Assembly: GCA_016806145.1 (NCBI GenBank) | Contig: CP063167.1 | Span: forward strand, 678,501 to 742,500 | DNA length: 64,000 nucleotides | Origin: Variovorax paradoxus | GTDB lineage: Bacteria > Pseudomonadota > Gammaproteobacteria > Burkholderiales > Burkholderiaceae_C | Reading direction: 5' to 3' | Part shown: in pieces, positions 56,650 to 64,000 of the stretch | How positions within the stretch are numbered: position 1 is the first letter of the stretch | Layout: every line of letters begins with the position of its first letter | Made by a program: the position numbers and the translations under genes | Notes under the pieces: generated by a model | Database searches by the model: none | What the model saw: the letters and a program-made list of their open reading frames with translations, nothing else | What the model was told of the DNA's origin: nothing

Positions 56650-57375
56650 ATGACCGCCCACCCCTTCGTCCTGGACAAGCTCGAGCGCGTGCCGCTGTCG
56701 GAGCAGGCCGTGCAGAGCCTGCTCGGCTACATCGAGCGCTCGCGGCTGGCGCCCGGCGCCGCGCTGCCCGGCGAAGGCCGGCTGGCCGAGATCCTCGGCG
56801 TGAGCCGGCCCGTAGTGCGCGAGGCGCTGCGCACGCTCAAGGGCATGGGGGTGGTCGACATCGCCAACGGCAAGAGCCCGATCATCCGGCGCGACCTCGA
56901 CGCCACCGCGATGTCGATCTACTTCGCGCGCGCGCTGCAGGTGCTCGACAACTCCACCGAGGACCTGATGGCCGTGCGCGCGGCGCTCGAAGGCCAGTCC
57001 GCGGCGCTCGCGGCCGCGCGCCGGCAGCCGGCCCAGATCGAGCGCATGACGGCGCTGGTGACGCGCATGCAGGGCTGCCTGCGCGACCCGGCCACCTATG
57101 CGGCGCTCGACACCGAACTGCACGTCGAGATCGCGCGCGCCAGCGGCAACCCCTTGCTGTGGCAGATGATCGGATCGATCCGCGCGTCGCTGGAATCGCT
57201 GTCGCGCCAGGGCATGGAACGGCGCAAGACGCGCAAGAGCCTGCAGCAGGTGCAGGATGGCCACGCCGAACTCGTGGCCCGCATCTGCGAGGGCGACGTG
57301 GCCGGCGCCGCGGCCGCCATGCAGGCCCACATGGCGGCGGCGCTGCATGCGCTGCTGCGCGAACCTCAGGCGTGA
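56650..57375 (+). CDS. GntR-family (FadR/FCD type) transcription regulator
   Basis: A 241-residue regulator. A winged HTH (about 15-85; LSEQAVQSLLGYIERSRLAPGAALPGEGRLAEILGVSRPVVREALRTLKGMGVV) is followed by an all-helical FCD effector domain (about 100-235). The FCD metal-binding Asp/His set is seen in LDTELHVEIARASGN and QDGHAELVARICEGD. It probably controls the divergent RraA/binding-protein unit and itself. The effector is likely a carboxylate held by a metal ion. Confidence 0.9.
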   Translation: MTAHPFVLDKLERVPLSEQAVQSLLGYIERSRLAPGAALPGEGRLAEILGVSRPVVREALRTLKGMGVVDIANGKSPIIRRDLDATAMSIYFARALQVLDNSTEDLMAVRAALEGQSAALAAARRQPAQIERMTALVTRMQGCLRDPATYAALDTELHVEIARASGNPLLWQMIGSIRASLESLSRQGMERRKTRKSLQQVQDGHAELVARICEGDVAGAAAAMQAHMAAALHALLREPQA

Positions 57376-58208
57376 TCGGTCGAGCGCGTCACCGCTTCCC
57401 AGGCATCGATCTCCCCGGACGTCGCCGCGAGACCGGCGCGCACGAGCCCCAGCGCATCGGTGCCCAGCAACAGGTGCGCCGGCGGATTCGGCGCATCGAC
57501 CAGCGCGAGCAGTGCCTGTGCCGCCTTCGCGGGGTCGCCGGTCTGCGCCCCGCTCTTGGCCTGCCTGGCCGCGCGAATCGGGTCGAAGAGCGCGTCGTAG
57601 TCCGCGATGCTGCGCTCCGATCGCACCATCGAGCGCCCGGCCCAGTCGGTACGGAACGAGCCTGGCGCGACGGCGGTGACATGGATGCCGAAGCCCGCGA
57701 CCTCCTTGCCGAGCACTTCGGAGATGCCCTCGAGCGCGAACTTGCTGCCGCAGTAGTAGGCGATGCCGGGCATGGTGATGTAGCCGGCCATCGAGGTGAT
57801 GTTGACGATGTGGCCGCGGCGGCGCGTGCGCATCGAGGGCAGCACGGCCTTGATCATCGCGACCGCGCCGAAGACGTTCACGTCGAACTGGCGCTGCATC
57901 TCGGCCAAGCTGGACTCCTCGAGCGTGCCCTCGTGCCCGTAGCCCGCGTTGTTGACCAGCACGTCGATGGGCCCGTGCTGAGCGAGCAGGTGGGGAACGG
58001 AACGCTCGATCGCGTCGAAATCGGTGACGTCGAGCACCACGGCATGCGATCGGCCGGGCACGCTGCGCTCGAAGGCTTCCTTGTTGCTTTCATTCCTCAC
58101 GGTGCCGAGCACCGTGTGCCCCTGCGCCAGGGCGGCTGCAGCGAAGGCTTTTCCGAATCCCGAGTTGACGCCCGTGATGAGGAAGGTTTTGGGTGTGGTC
58201 TGTGTCAT
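57366..58208 (-). CDS. Short-chain dehydrogenase/reductase
   Basis: A 280-residue classical SDR. The NAD(P) motif is FLITGVNSGFGKA at 9-21 with Arg in TVRNES, which favours NADPH. NNAG appears in VLVNNAGYGHEG, the catalytic Ser in NITSMAG and the Tyr/Lys pair in YYCGSK. PGSFRTDWAG follows. It reduces or oxidises a carbonyl/alcohol that cannot be named. It is divergent from an AraC regulator at 58345, the common arrangement for a regulator and its target oxidoreductase. It overlaps the 3' end of the convergent FadR-type gene by ten bases. Confidence 0.92.
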   Translation of the reverse strand: MTQTTPKTFLITGVNSGFGKAFAAAALAQGHTVLGTVRNESNKEAFERSVPGRSHAVVLDVTDFDAIERSVPHLLAQHGPIDVLVNNAGYGHEGTLEESSLAEMQRQFDVNVFGAVAMIKAVLPSMRTRRRGHIVNITSMAGYITMPGIAYYCGSKFALEGISEVLGKEVAGFGIHVTAVAPGSFRTDWAGRSMVRSERSIADYDALFDPIRAARQAKSGAQTGDPAKAAQALLALVDAPNPPAHLLLGTDALGLVRAGLAATSGEIDAWEAVTRSTDHA

Positions 58209-58344
58209 GGTCGGCTCCTTGAAGATCAGGCACCGATCGTAGAAATCGCAGCACGGTCGCGATATGCCGAGTCGCACACATGGCTTGCCTAAAACTACGA
58301 AGCCGTGGACCCGGCGGCCCGGCTGTGGCAGATTCGCGGCTCCC

Positions 58345-59310
58345 ATGAACGACGCTCGTCCACGCAACGCACCGCCGCAGGTCTCCCATGTGCAGCAGCA
58401 GATGGTCGATCTGGTGCAGCCCCTGGCGCCGATCGAAGGCTACAACCTGACCGTGCTGCCCGATGTCCGGATCCTCCGGTCCGACCGGCCGCTGGCCCGC
58501 GCGCCGGTGCTCTACGAGCCCGGCATCGTCATCGTGTTGCAGGGCCGCAAGCGCGGCTTCCTCGGCGACGAGGTCTACCTCTACGACGCGCAGCACTACC
58601 TGGCCGTGTCGGTGCCGGTTCCCTTCTCGATGGACACGGACGCATCGGCGCAGGAGCCGCTGCTGGCCATCTACTTCCGCCTCGACTTCCAGGTCGCGGC
58701 GGAACTGATGATGAAGCTCGACGAGCACGGATCCGACGAAGGCGCGGCGCCCAAGGGCCTGATGTCGACCCCGATGGACGAGCGCCTGGCCCGCGCCGTG
58801 CTGCGTTTTCTCGAGGCGATGAACTCGCCGCTCGAGGCCCCCATCCTCGGCCCCGACCTGGTTCGCGAGATCTACTTCCGCGTTCTCACCGGCGAGCAGG
58901 GCAGCGCCATCCGGGCCTCGCTCACGCGCCAGGGCCATTTCGGCAAGATCGCGAAGGCCATCCGCACCATCCATGCGCGCTTCGACCAGAAGCTCGATAT
59001 CGACGGTCTCGCCGACGAAGCGGGCATGAGCCCCACCTCGTTCCACGCGCACTTCAAGGCGGTCACGTCGACCTCGCCGATCCAGTACCTGAAGACCACG
59101 CGCCTGCACCAGGCCCGGCTGATCATGGCCCGCCACCAGGTCACAGCCGCGCATGCCAGCGCGCAGGTGGGCTACGAAAGCCCCTCGCAGTTCAGCCGCG
59201 AGTTCAAGCGCATGTTCGGCCGCGGCCCGGCCGAGGAGGCCGCGCGCATGCGCGAGGCGTTCGCGCGGCCCGATCCCTCGCCGCATGCGCTGTACGTGGC
59301 CGCGCACTGA
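58345..59310 (+). CDS. AraC-family regulator with AraC_N domain
   Basis: A 321-residue regulator. The N-terminal AraC_N-type ligand domain (about 10-185; VLPDVRILRSDRPLARAPVLYEPGIVIVLQGRKRGFLGDEVYLYDAQHYLAVSVPVPF) resembles YqhC-like regulators of aldehyde reductases. The C-terminal double HTH (about 210-305) contains MSPTSFHAHFKAVTSTSPIQYLKTTRLHQAR and VGYESPSQFSREFKRMFGRGP. ATG 58345 gives the family's usual start. It diverges from the SDR gene, its probable target. Confidence 0.9.
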   Translation: MNDARPRNAPPQVSHVQQQMVDLVQPLAPIEGYNLTVLPDVRILRSDRPLARAPVLYEPGIVIVLQGRKRGFLGDEVYLYDAQHYLAVSVPVPFSMDTDASAQEPLLAIYFRLDFQVAAELMMKLDEHGSDEGAAPKGLMSTPMDERLARAVLRFLEAMNSPLEAPILGPDLVREIYFRVLTGEQGSAIRASLTRQGHFGKIAKAIRTIHARFDQKLDIDGLADEAGMSPTSFHAHFKAVTSTSPIQYLKTTRLHQARLIMARHQVTAAHASAQVGYESPSQFSREFKRMFGRGPAEEAARMREAFARPDPSPHALYVAAH

Positions 59311-59315
59311 AGACC

Positions 59316-60227
59316 ATGACGCCGCTTCCGCCACTCAACCCGCTGAAGATGTTCGAGGCCGCGGGGCGCCTGCTGAGCATCTCGAAGGCGGCCGAGGAAC
59401 TGTTCGTGACACCGGCGGCCGTCAGCCGGCAGATCCGCGTGCTCGAGGAGTTCCTGAACTTCCAGCTCTTCCGCCGCGAGCATGGCGGCCTGTCGCTGAC
59501 GCCCGCGGGCGCGAAATATCTGGCGGAGATCACGCCCCTCTTCATGGCCCTGCGGGAGACCACCAACGCTGCGATGGGTGGCGGCTACCGGCGGCGCGTG
59601 CTGCGGATCCGCTCGCCGGCCACCTTCGCGGTGCGCTGGCTGATTCCTCGGCTCGCGGGCTTCCATCAGCTGCACCCGGGCATCGACGTCCAACTGACCG
59701 CATCGGCGGCGCCGCTGGACTTCAGCCGGGAAGACATCGACGCCGGCATCGAACTCGGCGACGGCCACTGGCCGCGGCTGATCGTGCAGAAGCTGGTGCC
59801 GAACGAGCTCGTGCCGGTGATGGCGCCGCGCGCGGGCGCCACCGGTCCGCGGGAGCCGCGCGAACTGGCCTCCGAGACGCTGCTGCACTCGCTCGCGCGC
59901 ATCGACGACTGGGCGCTGTGGCTGCGCGCGGCCGGCGCGCCCGGCGTCAACGCCTACCAGGGCATGAAGTACGAGACCTCGCTGCTGTCCTACCAAGCGG
60001 CGGTCGAGGGACATGGCGTGGCCATGGCGCAGAAGGCGCTGGTCGAGAAGGACCTCGCCGAGGGAAGGCTGGTGATGCCGTTCGGGCTCGCGCTCGATCG
60101 CGGCGATCACACCTACTACTTCGCCTCGCCCCGCGAGCGCGAAGAGTCGGTCGAGCTGGCCGCGTTCCGGCGCTGGCTGGCGGACGCGGTCGCCGCGTCG
60201 AGCACCACGATGCCCTCGGCGCTTTAA
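59316..60227 (+). CDS. LysR-family regulator, GcvA-like
   Basis: A 303-residue regulator. The N-terminal winged HTH (about 8-65; LKMFEAAGRLLSISKAAEELFVTPAAVSRQIRVLEEFLNFQLFRRE) resembles the GcvA/AmpR branch. The effector domain (about 95-295) has RIRSPATFAVRWLIPRLAGFHQLHPGIDVQL, GIELGDGHW and VEGHGVAMAQKALVEKDLAEGRLVMPF. It starts five bases after the AraC gene and is followed by the CaiB/enoyl-CoA hydratase/Bug operon 136 bases on, which it may control. Confidence 0.9.
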   Translation: MTPLPPLNPLKMFEAAGRLLSISKAAEELFVTPAAVSRQIRVLEEFLNFQLFRREHGGLSLTPAGAKYLAEITPLFMALRETTNAAMGGGYRRRVLRIRSPATFAVRWLIPRLAGFHQLHPGIDVQLTASAAPLDFSREDIDAGIELGDGHWPRLIVQKLVPNELVPVMAPRAGATGPREPRELASETLLHSLARIDDWALWLRAAGAPGVNAYQGMKYETSLLSYQAAVEGHGVAMAQKALVEKDLAEGRLVMPFGLALDRGDHTYYFASPREREESVELAAFRRWLADAVAASSTTMPSAL

Positions 60228-60363
60228 CAAAAAGTCAAAGCCTCGGCAGCAAATGTCGTTTGCCCGCGAGGCAGCCGATTTCTATTCTCGAGCCTCGTTG
60301 AAACCACCCCCTGACGGTGGGCGCCGGCATACCGCCGGCTTCGAGAACAAGAGGCAAGAACAC

Positions 60364-61584
60364 ATGTTGGGAACCAGTTTGGCCGGGCTGCGCGTGCTCG
60401 ACTTCTCGCACGTCGTCGCGGGTCCGTTGTGCGGCATGCTGCTCGGCGACCTCGGCGCCGAGGTCGTCAAGATCGAGTCGCCCCAAGGCGAGATGGGGCG
60501 GCGCATCGGACCGCCCTGGCTCCACGGCGAGAGCGTGATCTCGCTCAGCGTGAACCGCAACAAGCAGGGCCTCGCGGTCGACCTCAAGACACCGCAGGGC
60601 CGCGACCTCGTGCGGCGCCTGATGGCCTCCGCGGACGTGGTCATCGAGAGCTTCAGGCCCGGCGTGATGAAGCGCTTCGGCCTCGACTTCGACAGCGTGC
60701 GCGAGGCCAATCCCTCGCTGGTCTACTGCTCGATCTCGGCCTACGGGCAGCACGGCCCTTCGAGTGGCAAGGCCGGCGTGGACGGGATCATCCAGGCGGT
60801 CGCGGGCTTGATGAGCACCCTCGGCCCGGCGGGGTCGCCACCCTCGAAAGTCCCGAGCCCCATCGCCGACATGGCGACCGGCTACTTGGCGACCATCGCG
60901 ATCCTCGGTGCGCTCGTCCCGGTGCGGCAAGGACGCGAAGGCCAGCACATCGACGTCAGCCTCTACAACGCCACGCTGATGCTCCAGCAGGTGGGACTCG
61001 CGTCCTACCTGGCCAGCGGCATCGAGCCCGGCAAGAGCGGGAGCGCCGCACCGTATGCGGCGCCGAACGAAGCCTTTCCGACCGCCGATGGCTGGATCAT
61101 GGTGGCGGCCTACCAGCCCGAGCGCTGGAGCGCGCTTTGCCATGCCATCGGCCAGCCCGCGCTCGAGAGGGACCCGCTGTTCGCGGACAACGTGTCGCGG
61201 GTCAGGCATCGCGACGCGCTGTTCCAGCAACTGGCCGCGGCGTTCCAGCAGCGGCCGACCGAGGCCTGGCTCTCGACGCTCGAAGCGGTGGACATCCTCT
61301 GCGCGCCGATCGCCGGCTATGCGGAGGTCACGTCCTCGCTCCAGTACCGCAGCAGCGGCGTCGAAACCGTGATCGAGCATCCGATCGCCGGCGCGGTGCG
61401 CATGCCCGGATTCGCGATCCGAAACGCAGGCGGCGATGGCCCACGCGCCACACCGCCACCGCTCGTGGGACAGCACTCCGCGGCGGTGCTCGCGGCCTAC
61501 GGCATCCCCCAGCAAGAGATCGACGCGCTGCTTCGCTGCGGCGCCATCACCACCACTCCCCCCTCCCAAAGCCTTACCGCATGA
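60364..61584 (+). CDS. CaiB/BaiF-family CoA-transferase (3)
   Basis: A 406-residue class III CoA-transferase. Landmarks are LAGLRVLDFSHVVAGPLCGMLLGDLGAEVVKIESP, NRNKQGLAVDLKTPQG, DVVIESFRPGVMKRFG and LVYCSISAYGQHGP. GKAGVDGIIQAVAGLM holds the conserved Asp, and the lid region is FPTADGWIMVAAYQPERW. I use ATG 60364 because the alignment to the family begins there; an upstream in-frame ATG at 60253 would add 37 atypical residues. Its stop overlaps the next ATG. Confidence 0.92.
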   Translation: MLGTSLAGLRVLDFSHVVAGPLCGMLLGDLGAEVVKIESPQGEMGRRIGPPWLHGESVISLSVNRNKQGLAVDLKTPQGRDLVRRLMASADVVIESFRPGVMKRFGLDFDSVREANPSLVYCSISAYGQHGPSSGKAGVDGIIQAVAGLMSTLGPAGSPPSKVPSPIADMATGYLATIAILGALVPVRQGREGQHIDVSLYNATLMLQQVGLASYLASGIEPGKSGSAAPYAAPNEAFPTADGWIMVAAYQPERWSALCHAIGQPALERDPLFADNVSRVRHRDALFQQLAAAFQQRPTEAWLSTLEAVDILCAPIAGYAEVTSSLQYRSSGVETVIEHPIAGAVRMPGFAIRNAGGDGPRATPPPLVGQHSAAVLAAYGIPQQEIDALLRCGAITTTPPSQSLTA

Positions 61585-62381
61585 CCTCCTCCCCTTCCGA
61601 CCTCGTCGCATCGCGCATCGATGGCGCCGTTCTCACGATCACCATGCAGTCCGCCGCCACCGGCAACGCGCTGAACCTCGCGATGACCTCGGCGCTCGCC
61701 GATGCGCTCGAGCGCGTCAACGCGCACGAGGAGGTCCGCTGCGTGGTCCTGCGCGCCAGCGGCAAGAACTTCTGCACCGGCGGCAACGTCAACGACATGC
61801 GCGACGGCACCGACCTGATGGCGGGCAGCACGACGCAGGTGCGCGAACGGCTGCTCAAGAGCCTGCATCGCATCACGCACGCAGTTCACGGCATCGAGGT
61901 GCCGGTCATTGCCGCGGTCAACGGCCTCGCGATCGGCGCGGGCTTCGACCTGTCGCTCATGTGCGATGTGCGCCTGTGCAGCGACGACGCCCGCTTCTCC
62001 GAGAGCTTCCTGCGCCTAGGGCTCGTATCGGGCATCGGCGGCGCCTGGTTCCTGACGCGCCTCGTCGGCCTGTCGAAGGCCATGGAGCTCACGCTGACGA
62101 GCGAGTTCATCGACGCGCAGGCCGCCTTGCGCCTGGGCGTCGTTTCCCAGGTGTTCGGCGCGGGCCAGCTCCAGGAGGAAGCACGCAAGCTCGCCGAGCG
62201 GATCGCGATGAACCCGCCGCATGGCATGCGCATGGCCAAGCGACTCGTGCGCGATGCCAGCCAGTCGACGCTGTCCGGCGCGCTCGAGCAGGCGGCCTCG
62301 ATGCAGGCCATCCTGCTGTGCGGCGACGAGCACAAGAACGCGGTGCGCGGCTTCCTCGCGAACGCGCGCGGCGCCCGCTAA
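61581..62381 (+). CDS. Enoyl-CoA hydratase/isomerase (crotonase fold)
   Basis: A 266-residue crotonase-family enzyme. The first oxyanion-hole segment is ASGKNFCTGGNVNDM and the second is AAVNGLAIGAGFDLSLMCDVRL. FSESFLRLGLVSGIGGAWFLTRLVGLSKAMELTLTSEFIDAQAALRLGVVSQV holds the second acid region. It hydrates or isomerises an enoyl-CoA. Coupled (ATGA) to the CaiB gene, it would act on the CoA ester formed by that enzyme. Confidence 0.92.
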   Translation: MTSSPSDLVASRIDGAVLTITMQSAATGNALNLAMTSALADALERVNAHEEVRCVVLRASGKNFCTGGNVNDMRDGTDLMAGSTTQVRERLLKSLHRITHAVHGIEVPVIAAVNGLAIGAGFDLSLMCDVRLCSDDARFSESFLRLGLVSGIGGAWFLTRLVGLSKAMELTLTSEFIDAQAALRLGVVSQVFGAGQLQEEARKLAERIAMNPPHGMRMAKRLVRDASQSTLSGALEQAASMQAILLCGDEHKNAVRGFLANARGAR

Positions 62382-62414
62382 TCATCGAGAACGAGCAAGA
62401 CAGGAGACAAGCAG

Positions 62415-63407
62415 ATGAACAACACCGCCAGCCAGCTTTTCCGAATCGTCCGTTCGGCCTGCGTCCTCGCGGCCGCGACGATGGCGATGCCCGCCGTGTG
62501 GGCGCAAGCCGCCCCCTATCCGAGCAAACCGATCGTCCTGGTCGTTCCCTTCGGCGCGGGCAGCGCCACCGACCAGCTCGCGCGGGCGGTCGGTGCCAGC
62601 GTCGCGGAGCGCCTCAAGCAGCCGGTCGTCGTCGAGAACAAGGGCGGAGCGAGCGGGCTCATCGCGAGCCAGGAGGTGGCCCGGGCCGCGGGCGACGGCT
62701 ATACGGTACTGATCACGACCAACACCACGCAGGTCGCGAACCCGCACCTGTTCAAGAAGCTTCCCTACGATCCGGTGAAGGACTTCAAGCCGGTGACCGG
62801 CCTGGGCCGCGGCGGCATGGTGCTGGTGGTGCGCCCGGACTCGCGGCTGAAGAGCCTCGCCGACGTCATCGCCGCCGCGCGCGCCGCTCCCGGAAAGCTG
62901 TCGTTCGGCGCCGGCAACTCGTCGAGCCGCATCGCCGGCGAGATGTTCAAGCAGATGAGCGGCACCGACCTGCTCTACGTGCCCTATCGCAGCAACCCTA
63001 GCGCCATGACCGACCTCATCGGCGGGCAGCTCGACATGATGATCGTCGACACCGTGACGGGCATTCCGAAGATCGAGGGCGGACGACTGCGCGCGATCGC
63101 CGTCTCGTCCGCCAAGCGGGTACCGGCGCTCGCCGGCGTGCCGACCTTCGACGAGTCGGGCATCAAGGGCTACGACCTCGGCTACTGGTTCGCGGCCTAT
63201 GTGCCCGCCGCCACGCCGGCGCCCGTGGTGTCGAAATTGCGCGACGCACTGGCCGCTGCCGTCGGCGGCCGCCGGACGCAAAGCTTCCTGCAGGCCTCGG
63301 GCGCCTCCGCGTGGACGACCGAGCCAGAGGAACTCGCGAGATTTCAGGCCGCAGAGTCGCGCCGGTGGAGCGAGGTCATCCAGGCCGCAGGCATCGAGCC
63401 GGAGTGA
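62415..63407 (+). CDS. Bug-family periplasmic solute receptor 8
   Basis: A 330-residue receptor with AGGAGACAAGC before the ATG. The signal ends near AVWAQA before APYPSKPIVLVVPFGAGSATD. Hallmarks are VVVENKGGASGLIASQ, AGDGYTVLITTNTTQ, YVPYRSNPSAMTDLIGGQLDMM and LRAIAVSSAKR. It closes the CaiB/hydratase operon, so its cargo is probably the acid that the CoA-transferase activates. Confidence 0.93.
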   Translation: MNNTASQLFRIVRSACVLAAATMAMPAVWAQAAPYPSKPIVLVVPFGAGSATDQLARAVGASVAERLKQPVVVENKGGASGLIASQEVARAAGDGYTVLITTNTTQVANPHLFKKLPYDPVKDFKPVTGLGRGGMVLVVRPDSRLKSLADVIAAARAAPGKLSFGAGNSSSRIAGEMFKQMSGTDLLYVPYRSNPSAMTDLIGGQLDMMIVDTVTGIPKIEGGRLRAIAVSSAKRVPALAGVPTFDESGIKGYDLGYWFAAYVPAATPAPVVSKLRDALAAAVGGRRTQSFLQASGASAWTTEPEELARFQAAESRRWSEVIQAAGIEPE

Positions 63408-63420
63408 CCCACGCTCTTCT

Positions 63421-63759
63421 TTACTGAGGGCTTGTCGTGCGGCCCTGTCCCGTGGCTTGCGTGTTGGGGTTCTCGCCCATTCGGGAACCCGTCGTCGAGC
63501 TCGTTCCGGGGCGTGCCTGCTGGTTCGACGCCTTGCCCTGCGGGTTCAGGTTGCCACCCGACATCGAATTGCCCTGGCTGGTCGCGGAAGGCTGGGTGGT
63601 GGCCGAGGTGCCGCCATTCTTCGGTTGCGTCGCGACGCTGTCCGAGCTGTTCAGGCCCGGCCCGCCGCCGCCACCGCCGCTGCCACCGGACTGGGCCACG
63701 GCGGGCACGACGGCCAGCGCGAAACCGCTGGCGCAAAGGATTCGAGTGATTCGGTTCAT
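63421..63759 (-). CDS. Small secreted Gly/Ser/Asn/Gln-rich protein
   Basis: A 112-residue unrecognised protein. Signal peptide MNRITRILCASGFALAVVPAVA is followed by a low-complexity tail with a six-Gly run, QPKNGGTSATTQPSATSQGNS and many Ser, Thr, Gln and Asn residues, and no Cys. The start at 63759 is chosen because the signal begins there. The architecture resembles the protein at 14891-15268. It is convergent with the last Bug gene. The 240 bases upstream, to the window end, show no supported gene. Confidence 0.65.
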   Translation of the reverse strand: MNRITRILCASGFALAVVPAVAQSGGSGGGGGGPGLNSSDSVATQPKNGGTSATTQPSATSQGNSMSGGNLNPQGKASNQQARPGTSSTTGSRMGENPNTQATGQGRTTSPQ

Positions 63760-64000
63760 GGAGAAGACTTTCGTGAAGTGATGGAGAGAAGACTTCAATG
63801 GACCGCCATGCCGCATCGGCCAGGGTGGGGCATCCGCGCCCTCCCGTGTCAGCCAACGCGCATCCCGCGCGACCCACGTCATGAGCCGCCGGTCTCCTAC
63901 GGCCGGCCCGCGAACGCGCCGGCACGGTGACGGCCATGGCCTCCTCCTCGACCCGAACCATCCCCGCGACCCCAAAGCCCTCAAAGCCCTCTCTCCCGCG

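Noticed and set aside
63760..64000. Open frames in the last 240 bases
   Set aside because: They are Arg-rich, lack ribosome sites and look like antisense or frame-shadow sequence. Nothing is supported there.
1..64000. tRNA, rRNA, CRISPR arrays, insertion sequences, integrases or attachment sites
   Set aside because: None was recognised by reading both strands; no transposase-like protein, direct-repeat array or cloverleaf-like sequence was seen.

Overview
The window is high-GC DNA with dense, short-spaced operons and very long antisense open frames. Eight periplasmic receptors of the Bug (TctC-like) family, several CaiB/BaiF CoA-transferases, a bacteriophytochrome and a cobalamin-riboswitch uptake operon together suggest a soil or plant-associated betaproteobacterium, most likely Comamonadaceae and Variovorax-like. 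This assignment is inferred from gene content, not from a marker gene. I see no rRNA, tRNA, insertion sequence, phage gene or CRISPR array.

Layout. (1) 1-5240: the 5' part of a tannase/feruloyl-esterase-like secreted enzyme, a thiamine-diphosphate enzyme, an Fsr-like MFS exporter divergent from an AraC regulator, and a methyltransferase. (2) 5363-7666: a bacteriophytochrome histidine kinase. (3) 7757-14815: a B12 riboswitch followed by a TonB-dependent receptor, periplasmic binding protein, permease and ATPase, then a translationally coupled luciferase-like flavin enzyme and an inositol-phosphatase-family protein. (4) 14891-26660: a stress-flavoured region with small secreted or unknown proteins, a DUF3606 protein, a Cu/Zn-SOD fused to a beta-propeller, a PQQ-type sugar dehydrogenase, an RsbQ-like hydrolase overlapping a PAS histidine kinase, a Crp/Fnr regulator with three small downstream genes, KatE and a glycosyltransferase. 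(5) 26774-36892: an orphan ABC ATPase, then an IclR regulator divergent from a nine-gene operon with four Bug receptors, two LigI-like amidohydrolases, an RraA-like aldolase, a 2-hydroxyacid dehydrogenase and an SMP-30 lactonase. (6) 37003-55005: a GntR-controlled CoA-dependent catabolic regulon. One arm (minus strand) has acyl-CoA dehydrogenase, two CaiB proteins, MaoC hydratase and the GntR gene. A second arm has cupin, Bug and amidohydrolase. A third has a CitE-like lyase. The fourth is an eight-gene operon with Bug, aldehyde dehydrogenase, a TPP decarboxylase-like enzyme, Bug, SMP-30, an FMN 2-hydroxyacid oxidase, an HpaI aldolase and an acetyl-CoA hydrolase/CoA-transferase. (7) 55011-60227: an SBP/RraA pair with a FadR-type regulator, an SDR with an AraC regulator, and a LysR regulator. 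(8) 60364-63759: CaiB, enoyl-CoA hydratase and Bug, then a small secreted low-complexity protein.

The most interesting signal is a shared palindrome, TTGTACGTACAA, found at all four promoters of block 6. On the acyl-CoA dehydrogenase side it lies directly over the -10/start region of a near-consensus sigma-70 promoter. The GntR gene at the end of that arm is the natural candidate repressor. The enzymes predict activation of a carboxylic acid to its CoA ester, dehydrogenation, hydration and retro-Claisen cleavage. They are joined to a mandelate-type oxidation, decarboxylation and aldehyde oxidation series. The real substrate cannot be read from sequence.
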